Assembly: GCF_000383915.1 (NCBI RefSeq)
Contig: NZ_KB912942.1
Span: 4,741,039 to 4,805,038, forward strand
Length of the DNA: 64,000 nt
Direction of reading: 5' to 3'
From: Amycolatopsis benzoatilytica AK 16/65
Lineage (GTDB): Bacteria; Actinomycetota; Actinomycetes; Mycobacteriales; Pseudonocardiaceae
Below are positions 16,047 to 24,546 of this stretch, piece by piece. Within the stretch, counting starts at the first letter, position 1; each line of letters begins with the position of its first letter. Below the pieces are notes generated by a model. It did not search any database. It saw nothing but the letters and a program-made list of their open reading frames with translations, and was not told the DNA's origin. Both the position numbers and the translations under genes were made by a program.

Positions 16047-16084
16047 GCGCCCGGCCCCGGGAGAGTTTCCCCGGGGCCGGGCGC
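16047..16084 (-). terminator. Terminator hairpin for the WXG100-like genes
   Basis: Arms 16047-16061 and 16070-16084 pair over 15 bases (GCGCCCGGCCCCGGG) around an eight-base loop. On the minus strand the hairpin follows the stop at 16097 and is trailed by ATTTGC, a weak T tract. Confidence 0.65.
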
Positions 16085-16096
16085 TTTCGCCGTCGG

Positions 16097-16396
16097 TCAG
16101 ATGCTGCGGATCGCTTGTTCGGCGGCGCGCACCGCGCTCATCAGGTAGTCGTCGGCCCGGACGAGGCCCTGGCTCTGCGTGTGCTGCTGCTCCCAAGCTT
16201 CATTGGCCTTCGCCTGGACGTTGCCCACGACCTCGTAGTAGCTCGAGCCGAACCCGTCGGTGAGTTCGTTCTCGTAGAGGAATCCCGCGCCGTGGTGGTG
16301 GTCGTCGGTGTGCTCGCGGCTCTGCTGCGCACCCTGTGCCACGGTCTGCGCCGTGCTCTGGATCGAGTCGCTGTTGCCGGTGATCCGGGAAGTCAT
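16097..16396 (-). CDS. WXG100-like ESX protein
   Basis: This 99-residue, all-helical protein has no signal peptide. Two helices are joined by a turn with GFGSSYYEVV in place of the WXG motif, and the second helix is Gln-rich (ANEAWEQQHTQSQG). A canonical YxxxD/E export signal is not evident, so it may depend on its partner encoded just upstream at 16438. GGAG lies about nine bases before the ATG. The length matches ESX small substrates, which usually act as antiparallel dimers. Confidence 0.75.
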   Translation of the reverse strand: MTSRITGNSDSIQSTAQTVAQGAQQSREHTDDHHHGAGFLYENELTDGFGSSYYEVVGNVQAKANEAWEQQHTQSQGLVRADDYLMSAVRAAEQAIRSI

Positions 16397-16437
16397 TGCC
16401 GATTCTCCGTTCGTCAGAGTCAGTGTCGGAGTCAGTG

Positions 16438-16785
16438 TCAGATCTGTGCCGAGATGCCGAACCCGCCGGCCTGGTAGGTCACGCTGTGGGCTTCCCGGTT
16501 GGCCGCGTCGTCCGCGTCCTGGTAGCCGCCCGCGCTGCGGTGCATCGCGTCGGACGCCGCCACGTACTTCGGGGCGAGGTCGTGGTTGACGACGGTCTGC
16601 CGGCTCTGGTCGGCGGTGGCGAACCCGTCCGCCCACCGGCCGTTGCTCGCCGATCGCAGATCGACTCCGGCGCTCGTCACGTGCTGAGAGCTGTCCTGCA
16701 GATTGGTGGCGGTTTCCGTCGACTTCTTCGCCTGCTGCAGCATGGCGACGACGTCACCGTCGATTCCCCCTGAACCCATCGTCAC
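16438..16785 (-). CDS. WXG100-like ESX protein with YxxxD signal
   Basis: This 115-residue helical-hairpin protein has a GRWADGF turn (WXG-like) and, near the C-terminus, GYQDADDAANRE, where YQDAD fits the YxxxD/E ESX export signal. Its N-terminus carries GIDGDVVAM, also seen in the small substrates at 20905 and 22657. GGAGG lies five bases before the GTG start; an ATG at 16779 is possible. With the next gene it forms a two-gene leftward unit, divergent from eccC. Confidence 0.8.
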   Translation of the reverse strand: MTMGSGGIDGDVVAMLQQAKKSTETATNLQDSSQHVTSAGVDLRSASNGRWADGFATADQSRQTVVNHDLAPKYVAASDAMHRSAGGYQDADDAANREAHSVTYQAGGFGISAQI

Positions 16786-16924
16786 GATATCCTCCGGATT
16801 TATTGCCGCATAACGTTTCCTGCCTGACTCAGCCAGGCTATGGCGCGGCGGCGCCGGAAACCGGCGCGCGTCTGGTTCCGGTCATCGCCCCCACCAGGCC
16901 GCTCCGGGCGGGGACGCTCGTGGG

Positions 16925-19900
16925 GTGGCGACAATCGTGGTTAAGCGGCCGGCGCGCCGGCCTTCGCCGGAGCTGCCCTCCGGCGAGCTGATCCTGCAGG
17001 CGCCGCCGGAGATCCCGGCGCCGCCGGCGCGGCAGTGGGCACAGCTGCTCATGGTCCTGCCGATGGCCGGCACGACCGGGGCGATGATGCTGATGTTCTC
17101 CGGCTCGGCCGGCGGGTCGATCCGCTACGCGGTCTACGGACTGATGGGCGTCGGCATGCTCGGCATGGTCGTGATGGGACTGCTGCAGGGCGGCGGCCCG
17201 AGCCGCCGGGAGATGGGGCACGCGCGTCGCAAGTACCTGCGGCACCTGGCCCAGCACCGGCTGCGGCTGCGCCGTTCGGTGCGCCGCCAGCGCGAAGCGA
17301 TGGAGTACCTGCACCCGGACCCCGCGTCGCTGTGGTCGCTGGCCGCGAGCTACCGGTTGTGGGAGCGGCGCAAGGACGACCCGGACTTCGGCGTCGCACG
17401 GATCGGCCGCGGCGCGCAAGGCCCGGCGACCACGCTGGTCGCGCCGGACACCAAGCCGCTCGAGGAGCTCGAACCGCTGTCCGCGCTCGCGTTGCGCCGC
17501 TTCATCACCGCCTACAGCACCGTCGACCGGCTGCCGCTGGCCGTCGCGGTCAACGGGTTCAGCCGGATCCACCTGCGCGCCGACCGGGCGGCCGCGCTCG
17601 GCCTGCTGCGCGCGATGCTGGCCCAGCTGGCCACCTTGCAGTCGCCGGACGACCTGCGGATCGCGGTGTGCCTGTCCGACGACCGGCGCGGCGACTGGGA
17701 CTGGGTCAAGTGGCTCCCGCACGCGCTGCACCCGGAACGCTCCGACGCGCTCGGCCCGCTTCGCCTGGTGGCGCCCACGATTCCGGCGCTGGAGTCGGTC
17801 CTGGAAGAGGAGCTGGCCAAGCGGCCCCGGTTCGACCCGGACTCCGACGGCCGGGTCCCCGGCCCGCATCTGGTGGTGATCCTCGACGGCGGTTCGGTCG
17901 CCGGTTCCGATCACCTGATGACCGGCGGCGGGGTCGAGGGCGTCACCGTCGTGGACCTGACCACCATGCCGCCGCGTGCGCTCGACCGGACCACCGTCGT
18001 GCTCGCGGTGGACGCGGACGGCGACCTGATCAGCGAAACGATCGACGGCGAGGCCCCGCTCGGCCGCGCCGACGCGCTGGGTCCCCGCGCGGCGGAAGGG
18101 CTGGCGCGGCAGCTCGCCCCGTTGCGGTTGACGGTCGGCCGGGGCGGCGAGGCGCCGATGACCGCCGAGCTGGGCCTGGCCGAACTGCTGGAGCTCGGCG
18201 ATCCGTACGCGTTCGACCCGGCCGACCACTGGGTGCCCCGGCCGAACCGCGACCGGCTGCGCGTCAAGTTCGGCATCCAAGCCGACGGGACCCCGATCGA
18301 GATCGACCTCAAGGAGTCCGCGCAGGACGGCATGGGCCCGCACGGACTGCTGATCGGGGCGACCGGGTCCGGCAAGTCGGAGCTGCTGCGCACCCTGGTG
18401 CTGGCGCTGGCGGTCACCCACCCGCCGAACTCGCTGAACTTCGCGCTGGTCGACTTCAAGGGCGGGGCCACCTTCGCCCGGCTCGACGCGCTGCCGCACA
18501 CCAGCGCCGTGATCACGAACCTGGCCGACGAACTGCACCTCGTCGACCGGATGACCGACGCGATCAACGGCGAGCTGATCCGCCGGCAGGAGCTGCTGCG
18601 CGCGGCCGGGAACTTCTCTTCCCTGCGGGACTACGAAAAGGCGCGGGTCGCCGGCGCCCCGCTGCCCGAGGTGCCGACGCTGCTGGTGATCTGCGACGAG
18701 TTCTCCGAGCTGCTGTCGGCCAAGCCCGACTTCATCGACATGTTCGTCCAGATAGGACGCGTCGGCCGCTCGCTCGGCGTGCACCTGCTGCTCGCCTCGC
18801 AACGGCTCGAAGAGGGCCGGCTGCGCGGGCTGGAAAGCCACCTGTCCTACCGGGTCGGGCTGCGCACCTTCTCCGAGATGGAAAGCCGGGCGGTGCTCGG
18901 GCATCCGGAGGCGTTCCGGCTGCCGCGCGCGCCCGGGCACGGGTTCCTGAAGGTCGGCACCGACCAGCTCGACCGGTTCCGCTCGGCTTACGTCTCCGGC
19001 GTCTACCAGCAGGCCGCCACCGGCGCCGGGATCGCGGCCGCCCCTGCGAACCAGCTGGTACTGCAGGAATACACGACCGGTTATGTGGCCGCCGAGCTGG
19101 AAACCGGCGACGCCGAGCCCGAACCCGCCGACAGCCCGGCCACCGGCGAAACCCTGCTGGACATCCTGGTCGACCGGCTGGAGAACCAAGGCTCCCCGGC
19201 CCACCAGGTGTGGCTGCCTCCGCTCGCGGACTCGCCGACGCTGGACGAACTCGTCGCGCCACTGAGCGCGGATCCCGTGCGCGGGCTGTCCGCCGGCGCG
19301 CTCCGGCCGGTGCTGGGCATCGTGGACCGGCCGTTCGAACAGCGCCGCGACCCGCTGGTGCTCGACCTGTCCGGCGCCGCCGGGCACGTGCTGGTGCTCG
19401 GCGCGCCGCAGAGCGGCAAGAGCACCGCGTTGCGCACGCTCATCACGAGTCTCGCGCTCAGTCACACGCCGCGCGAAGTGCAGTTCTACTGCCTGGACTT
19501 CGGCGGCGGCACGCTCGCCTCGATCGGCGGGCTGCCGCACGTCGGCGGAGTTTCCGGCCGGCTGGACACCGGTGCCGTGCGCCGCACCGTCGCCGAGGTG
19601 GCGACTCTGCTGGCGCGGCGGGAACGGCTGTTCGCCGAACACCGGATCGACGGCATCGCCACCTACCGCAAGCTGCGGGCCGAAGGCCAGTTCGCCGACC
19701 AGCCGTACGGCGACGTGTTCCTGGTCGTCGACGGGTGGCAGACGCTGCGCAACGACTTCGCCGAACTGGAGGAGACGATCAGCGACATCACCGCGCGCGG
19801 CCTCTCCTACGGCGTGCACGTCGTGGCCAGTGGCGCCCGCTCGTTCGAGCTGCGGATGAACATCCGGGACTTGTTCGGCAGCAAGCTGGAGCTCAAGCTG

Positions 19901-20875
19901 GGCGATCCGATCGACTCGATGATCGACCGGCGGGCCGCGATGAGCGTGCCCGCCGCCGCGCCCGGCCGCGGGATTTCCCCGAGCGGGCACCAGATGCTGA
20001 TGGCACTGCCGCGCATCGACGGGGTCCCGGCGGGCGACCGCCTCGCCGAGGGGCTCGGCGCGCTCGTCGAAAGCGTCGCGGCGGCCTGGCCCGGCCAGCC
20101 GGCGCCGTCCGTCCGGCTGCTGCCCGCGCTGCTCGGATACGACGAACTTCCCGCCGCCGACGCCCGGACCGGCGACGACGCCGGGCTCGCGGTCGGCATC
20201 CACGAGCACGACCTTTCGCCGCTGCGCCTGGATTTCGCCGCCGATCCGCACTTCCTGCTGCTGGCCGACGCGCAGAGCGGCAAGACCGCGTTCCTGCGGA
20301 CGCTCGCCAAGCGGATCCAGCATGCCTACTCGCCCGCCGAAGCCCGCATCCTGGTGATCGACCACCGCCGCGGCCTGCTCGGCGAAGTCGCCGACGAGTA
20401 CCTGCTCGGCTACGGCGTCAACGACGAGCACAGCGGCGGCATGATCGCCGAAACCGCCGAAGCGCTGACCAAACGGCTTCCCGGCCCGGACGTCACGCCC
20501 GAGCAGCTGCGAGCGCGGAACTGGTGGCAGGGACCGGAAATCTTCGTCCTGGTGGACGACTACGACATGGTCGCCACGCACAAGGCGCACCCGCTGATGG
20601 CGTTGCTGCCGCTCGCCGCGCAAGCCGGCGACATCGGCCTGCACGTCGTGCTGGCCCGGCGCACCGGCGGTGCCGGGCGCGGGCTGTTCGAACCGTTCCT
20701 CGGCCGGCTCCGCGAAGTCGGCACCCCCGGCCTGATGATGTCCGGCGACCGCGACGAAGGCCCGCTGCTCGGCGGCATGCGCGCCCAGGTGCTGCCTCCC
20801 GGCCGCGGCTGGCTGATCGACCGCCGCGGCGGCAAGGGCCTGGTCCAGATCGCCTGGCATTCCCCCGCTGCCTGA
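16925..20875 (+). CDS. eccC: EccC, FtsK/SpoIIIE-type ATPase of the ESX system
   Basis: This 1316-residue single-chain EccC has two N-terminal TM helices (about 38-85), a linker/DUF domain, then three ATPase domains. The Walker A motifs are GATGSGKSE (Lys484), GAPQSGKST (Lys832) and ADAQSGKTA (Lys1120), and Walker B of domain 1 reads LLVICDEFSELL. In many mycobacterial systems the same protein is split into EccCa and EccCb; here it is fused. It is the motor that recognises C-terminal signals of substrate pairs. The GTG at 16925 directly precedes the conserved ATIVVKRPARRP start. Two substrate pairs follow immediately downstream. Confidence 0.97.
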   Translation: MATIVVKRPARRPSPELPSGELILQAPPEIPAPPARQWAQLLMVLPMAGTTGAMMLMFSGSAGGSIRYAVYGLMGVGMLGMVVMGLLQGGGPSRREMGHARRKYLRHLAQHRLRLRRSVRRQREAMEYLHPDPASLWSLAASYRLWERRKDDPDFGVARIGRGAQGPATTLVAPDTKPLEELEPLSALALRRFITAYSTVDRLPLAVAVNGFSRIHLRADRAAALGLLRAMLAQLATLQSPDDLRIAVCLSDDRRGDWDWVKWLPHALHPERSDALGPLRLVAPTIPALESVLEEELAKRPRFDPDSDGRVPGPHLVVILDGGSVAGSDHLMTGGGVEGVTVVDLTTMPPRALDRTTVVLAVDADGDLISETIDGEAPLGRADALGPRAAEGLARQLAPLRLTVGRGGEAPMTAELGLAELLELGDPYAFDPADHWVPRPNRDRLRVKFGIQADGTPIEIDLKESAQDGMGPHGLLIGATGSGKSELLRTLVLALAVTHPPNSLNFALVDFKGGATFARLDALPHTSAVITNLADELHLVDRMTDAINGELIRRQELLRAAGNFSSLRDYEKARVAGAPLPEVPTLLVICDEFSELLSAKPDFIDMFVQIGRVGRSLGVHLLLASQRLEEGRLRGLESHLSYRVGLRTFSEMESRAVLGHPEAFRLPRAPGHGFLKVGTDQLDRFRSAYVSGVYQQAATGAGIAAAPANQLVLQEYTTGYVAAELETGDAEPEPADSPATGETLLDILVDRLENQGSPAHQVWLPPLADSPTLDELVAPLSADPVRGLSAGALRPVLGIVDRPFEQRRDPLVLDLSGAAGHVLVLGAPQSGKSTALRTLITSLALSHTPREVQFYCLDFGGGTLASIGGLPHVGGVSGRLDTGAVRRTVAEVATLLARRERLFAEHRIDGIATYRKLRAEGQFADQPYGDVFLVVDGWQTLRNDFAELEETISDITARGLSYGVHVVASGARSFELRMNIRDLFGSKLELKLGDPIDSMIDRRAAMSVPAAAPGRGISPSGHQMLMALPRIDGVPAGDRLAEGLGALVESVAAAWPGQPAPSVRLLPALLGYDELPAADARTGDDAGLAVGIHEHDLSPLRLDFAADPHFLLLADAQSGKTAFLRTLAKRIQHAYSPAEARILVIDHRRGLLGEVADEYLLGYGVNDEHSGGMIAETAEALTKRLPGPDVTPEQLRARNWWQGPEIFVLVDDYDMVATHKAHPLMALLPLAAQAGDIGLHVVLARRTGGAGRGLFEPFLGRLREVGTPGLMMSGDRDEGPLLGGMRAQVLPPGRGWLIDRRGGKGLVQIAWHSPAA

Positions 20876-20904
20876 ACATCGCTGCCAGAGAAAGGAGACG
20901 AACC

Positions 20905-21261
20905 ATGAGCGACATCGACGGCGACACCGACGCGATGCGGGAATTCTCGAAGGCGCTGCTGGGCAGCCTGGACCTGAATCCGGTCCTCCCCTCGATCCAC
21001 CGCGACCGCACGACCCCGTGCCAGGGCGGTCTCGGCACGCCCTGGTGCGACGACCTCACGGCGGCGGACAACGCCAGCATGGAGGCCCTGCACCTGTTCC
21101 TCACGCAGGTGGAGGAGGGCTTCAAGCTCTACAGCTCGTTCGTGCATCAAACCGCGAGGGCCTACACGGCCGCCGACGAACTGGCGCGCAACGAATTTCT
21201 CGCAAGACTCGATTCCGCGCACGGCGACGACTCCGTCATCGACCCCAAATTCGGCCGTTAG
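20905..21261 (+). CDS. Small ESX substrate, PE-like member of pair 1
   Basis: This 118-residue helical protein (MSDIDGDTDAMREFSKALL) has ARAYTAADELARNEF near the C-terminus, where YTAAD matches the ESX YxxxD/E export signal. AAAGGAGA stands eight bases before the ATG. The larger partner gene begins ten bases after its stop, repeating the layout of the pair at 22657/23144. It is probably co-folded and co-exported with that partner through EccC. Confidence 0.8.
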   Translation: MSDIDGDTDAMREFSKALLGSLDLNPVLPSIHRDRTTPCQGGLGTPWCDDLTAADNASMEALHLFLTQVEEGFKLYSSFVHQTARAYTAADELARNEFLARLDSAHGDDSVIDPKFGR

Positions 21262-21270
21262 GAGACGGAA

Positions 21271-22647
21271 GTGGGCAGTCCCTTCGAACCCTGCACTGTC
21301 GAGTCCGTCATCGACGACATCTGGAAACAACTCACCGTGGAACGGGACGTCCACATCCCGAAGCTGGCCGCGTCGGCTCAAATGTGGCGCGCCGCGCGAA
21401 GCTGGATCTCGTCGCAGGCGTCGCGCCTTGTCACCGAGGCGGAGAAGCTGACTGCGGCCGACCGCTGGCCGGATGCGGCCGGACAGGCTTTCCTGCAACG
21501 AGCCACGCGCGACACCGTCGCCATGTACTCGTGGGTCGACCGGTCCGGAATCACCGGCGCCATGCTGTCCCACGGGGTGCCGGTCGCATCGGGCCCGTCG
21601 TCGGCACAGATCTTCGACAGCCTCGACGTGCTGTCCAGGGGGATCTTCGACGCCCAGGCCAAAGTAGAGAAATTGCGCGACGACTACCGCAAGATGTCCG
21701 ATGAGGACAAGACGAAGCATCTCGGCGAAACCTACAGCCAGATCGTCAGCCAGCTGGATGCTCTGCAGCCGAAGTACGAAGCCGCGGCTGCCGCGTTGAA
21801 AGGCGCCCAGGGCCAGCCGTGGAAAGGGCCGCGCGGCGTGTCTCCGGAGCAGGCGGGTCCGTCGGCGGGTCCCGGCCCGGCGACCGCGCCGGGACCCGCT
21901 ACGCCGACGTCCGCGCAGCCCGCCCCCGGTCCGGCCGCCCCGGTGTCACCGTCCACTCCGGACAGTCCGAACGCGACCGACCCGTGGAAGGCGGCGCTGG
22001 AAGAGGCACCGAACGCGCTGGACGCCGCGAGCCAGGCACTCGCCGGGCTGCAGCAGCTGACCGGCGGCGGAGCCGACGCACCGAGCCCGACCAGCCCGCC
22101 CAGCCTGAGCGATCTGGGATCCCTTACCCCGCACCAGGTCGCGGACCGGCTCAGCGCTCTCGGCGACTCCGGCCTGCCGAGCCTCGCCAGCGCGGGCGGG
22201 CCGGTCGGCGGCGGGCTCTCCTCTGCGGCACCGGTTCCGACTCCGCTTTCGATGTCGGTGCCCGCTACCGCCGACCTCGGGACCACAGCGACGACGGCGG
22301 CGGCCCTGACCGCCGGAGCCGGGCTCAGCTCCTCCGGTGCCGCGGCTGCCGCTTCGAGCCCGGGGATGATGCCGCAGACGCCGGCGAACGGCACCCGCGC
22401 GGGGAAAGCCGCGAGCGAGATCAAGCCCGGCGACGCCGAGTACCCGGTCAGCCGGTCCCGGAGCGGCAAAACCGCTGGTACGCCTGGCGTTCCGTTGATG
22501 GGACGCGCCGGACGGCGCAGCACCAAACCGAACTCGCCGGCGCCTCGGCGCTGGGAACCCGGGCCCGACACCGTGCAGCTGCTGGACGAGGAGCTGTGGC
22601 AGCCGGGAAAGCAGGAGAGCGCGCCGAAGCACCGCGCCGGACACTAA
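21271..22647 (+). CDS. Large ESX substrate, PPE-like member of pair 1
   Basis: The N-terminal 190 residues are helical, with KLAASAQMWRAARSWISSQ and a RWPDAAGQAF turn (W-x-D instead of WXG). The following 220 residues are low-complexity Pro/Ala/Ser/Gly. The C-terminus has an exposed basic stretch, then DTVQLLDEELWQPGK. It starts at a GTG ten bases after its small partner. It is paralogous to the protein at 23144 over the N-terminal domain and the tail. The layout recalls PPE proteins, but I see no PPE motif at the start. Confidence 0.8.
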   Translation: MGSPFEPCTVESVIDDIWKQLTVERDVHIPKLAASAQMWRAARSWISSQASRLVTEAEKLTAADRWPDAAGQAFLQRATRDTVAMYSWVDRSGITGAMLSHGVPVASGPSSAQIFDSLDVLSRGIFDAQAKVEKLRDDYRKMSDEDKTKHLGETYSQIVSQLDALQPKYEAAAAALKGAQGQPWKGPRGVSPEQAGPSAGPGPATAPGPATPTSAQPAPGPAAPVSPSTPDSPNATDPWKAALEEAPNALDAASQALAGLQQLTGGGADAPSPTSPPSLSDLGSLTPHQVADRLSALGDSGLPSLASAGGPVGGGLSSAAPVPTPLSMSVPATADLGTTATTAAALTAGAGLSSSGAAAAASSPGMMPQTPANGTRAGKAASEIKPGDAEYPVSRSRSGKTAGTPGVPLMGRAGRRSTKPNSPAPRRWEPGPDTVQLLDEELWQPGKQESAPKHRAGH

Positions 22648-22656
22648 GGAGGGGCA

Positions 22657-23133
22657 ATGTCCACATCGAACATCGACGGCGACACCGAAGCGATGAGCGC
22701 CTACGCCGGTCAGCTCACCGCGCCCGCGATGCCACCGTCGCTGGCCCGGCTCGGCACACCGCCGGACCTGACCGGGCTGTTCGAGGGCATCGCGATGTCG
22801 GTGCTCGACAAGGCGGCGACCGCGACGATGAGCGCGCTGCTGGCCAAGCTCACCGAAGACATGGTCACCGACACCGCGACCGTCAAGGCGGCCGCGGCCG
22901 GGTACACCGCCGCCGACGTCGCGAGTGCGCTCACGCTGGCGACCTCGGCCACGAAGGTCATCAAGCAGGGCGTCGACCTGCTCAAGAAGACGACGAGTTC
23001 GATGTCGGGCTCGGGCTCAGGCTCGGCGTCGGGCTCGGTGTCGACGTCCGGTTCGACGCCGCCCGTCCATTCCGCCGGGACCGCCGTGCCCATCACCGGG
23101 GGCGCCGCGAGCGTTCTCCCGAAGAGCGTCTGA
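22657..23133 (+). CDS. Small ESX substrate, PE-like member of pair 2
   Basis: This 158-residue protein has the IDGDTEAM N-terminal motif shared with the gene at 20905, a helical hairpin, and AAGYTAADVASALT, where YTAAD fits the ESX export signal. A Ser/Gly run (SMSGSGSGSASGSVSTSGS) forms a flexible C-terminal tail that copy 1 lacks. AAGGAGGGG lies just before the ATG. The partner gene follows 10 bases downstream. Confidence 0.8.
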   Translation: MSTSNIDGDTEAMSAYAGQLTAPAMPPSLARLGTPPDLTGLFEGIAMSVLDKAATATMSALLAKLTEDMVTDTATVKAAAAGYTAADVASALTLATSATKVIKQGVDLLKKTTSSMSGSGSGSASGSVSTSGSTPPVHSAGTAVPITGGAASVLPKSV

Positions 23134-23143
23134 GGAGAGAACC

Positions 23144-24352
23144 ATGGTCGTGCCCTACAACCTGTTTCCCATCGAGATGCACCGCGACATGGTCCAGGCC
23201 GAGGTCAAGAAGATCCCGGTGCTCATGGACGCGGCGAAAATGTGGACCGAATGCCGGGCCTGGATCGACGCGGCGAGCGCGGAGCTGAACACCCGCGTCG
23301 GGCAGCTGAGCCCGGAGTGGCGAGACAGCGCCGGGCGCAGCCACGAGGAGAAGGCGCAGCGGTCGCTGGCCGAGCTGAAAATGTGGGGAGAGCGGATCGA
23401 CGCGGCGCAGCCGGCCCAGACGCTGACCACGCTCGCCGGGTCGATCTCGGCCGCGTGTGCGGAAGTGCTTTCCTCCTACGCGATCTATCAGGCGGCGGAC
23501 TTGTTCCCGCCGACCGCGGCCGCGGTCAAACTCGGCGCGTGGCAGGCTTCGGCGACCTCGATGAACATCCTCGCCGGGCACTTCGACGTGTCGATGCTGA
23601 AGGTCGTCGCCGCGTCGGGCATGCAGAACCCCGGCGACCTGCTGCCCTCGGCGAAGGAAACCGCGGAGGGCAACTCCCCGGCGGACTTCGTCAAGGCCGC
23701 CGAGGCCGGGATGAACGCGCTCACCGAAGTGCAGGGCCTCGCCGAGTCAGCGGGCCTCGGCAGCGGCGGGAGCAGCGGCGCTTCCTACGCCGGTCCGTCC
23801 GGTCTCGACACTTCCGCCTTGGGCAACTCGCCGGGCCTCACCCTGGCCGGGCTGTCCCCGGCGGCGGCGCTCCCGATGGCCGGTGCCGCGCTCGGCGGTC
23901 TCGGCGGCGGCGCGGGCACTGCACCGGTGGCTTCCGGGCTGCCGGGCTTCCTCGGCGCGGCAAGCGGCCTGGCCGGGATTCCGACGCTGGCCAAGCCGGT
24001 GACCGGAAAACGCGCGCCCAGCCTGGCGTCCGAGATCCGGGCCGGGACCGCCACCCCGGCCGTCGCGAAGTCCGCGGGCAGCTCGGTGCCGCCGATGATG
24101 CCGCCGCAGACCGGCAAGGGCGCGTCGGCCGGCACGCTGCGGCCGAGCTCGTCCGCCCAGCCGACCGGCCGGTCCGGCGGCAGCCGCCGCCCGGCCGAAG
24201 CCGCCGACGGCGTTCCGGCGAAGCTGCGCGGCCGATCGGCCAACGCCAACGCGGACGCGGGTTTCACCCTGCCCGCCCGCCGCCGCGCCGGCGAAGCCGA
24301 GTCCGACTCGGTGCAGCTCCTCGACGAGGAACTCTGGCAGTCCGGGCGCTGA
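23144..24352 (+). CDS. Large ESX substrate, PPE-like member of pair 2
   Basis: This 402-residue protein has KIPVLMDAAKMWTECRAWID and EWRDSAGRSH in its N-terminal helical domain, matching HIPKLAASAQMWRAARSWIS and RWPDAAGQAF of the paralogue at 21271. A Gly/Ala/Pro-rich middle (about 205-300) and a basic segment (PARRRAGEAE) precede the tail DSVQLLDEELWQSGR. GGAGAG stands before the ATG. It ends the rightward eccC operon and is followed by a terminator hairpin and a palindrome. Confidence 0.8.
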   Translation: MVVPYNLFPIEMHRDMVQAEVKKIPVLMDAAKMWTECRAWIDAASAELNTRVGQLSPEWRDSAGRSHEEKAQRSLAELKMWGERIDAAQPAQTLTTLAGSISAACAEVLSSYAIYQAADLFPPTAAAVKLGAWQASATSMNILAGHFDVSMLKVVAASGMQNPGDLLPSAKETAEGNSPADFVKAAEAGMNALTEVQGLAESAGLGSGGSSGASYAGPSGLDTSALGNSPGLTLAGLSPAAALPMAGAALGGLGGGAGTAPVASGLPGFLGAASGLAGIPTLAKPVTGKRAPSLASEIRAGTATPAVAKSAGSSVPPMMPPQTGKGASAGTLRPSSSAQPTGRSGGSRRPAEAADGVPAKLRGRSANANADAGFTLPARRRAGEAESDSVQLLDEELWQSGR

Positions 24353-24373
24353 CCGAGAGTCGGTCCGCGAACC

Positions 24374-24401
24374 GGCCCTCCCGGCTTCCGCCGGGAGGGC
24401 C
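24374..24401. terminator. Hairpin at the end of the eccC/substrate operon
   Basis: Arms GGCCCTCCCGGC (24374-24385) and the complement ending at 24401 pair over 12 bases with a four-base loop. There is no T tract, as is common for actinomycete terminators. It sits between the stop of the PPE-like gene and the convergent eccB. Confidence 0.6.
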
Positions 24402-24444
24402 ACTTGGGCGACTGCGGACGCTGCACCAACGCACGACGAGAGCT

Positions 24445-24501
24445 GGTCCGTGAAGGGCCCCTTGAGGGAATCCAAGTCCCTCAAGGGGCCCTTCACGGAC
24501 C
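24445..24501. repeat. Dispersed palindrome, copy 2
   Basis: This is the most perfect copy: 25-base arms (24445-24469 and 24477-24501) without mismatch around the seven-base loop ATCCAAG. It lies between the convergent PPE-like gene and eccB. Confidence 0.92.
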
Positions 24502-24546
24502 AACGACCAGCGGGCCAGTGGCAGCGGGTCAGCGGCAGCGGCCGGG

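Larger units (their letters stand above)
15745..16096. other. Intergenic region between convergent genes, filled with inverted repeats
   Basis: No gene is supported. The stretch holds a pair of inverted 24-base repeats (15751-15774 and 15921-15944), one copy of the dispersed large palindrome (15839-15897) and a GC-rich terminator for the minus-strand gene that ends at 16097. A 72-codon frame across the palindrome has no family features. Confidence 0.6.

Noticed and set aside
16838..20860. A 1340-codon leftward open frame opposite eccC
   Set aside because: EccC on the other strand has three complete Walker motifs. The antisense product is Gln/His/Arg/Gly-rich without any family features.
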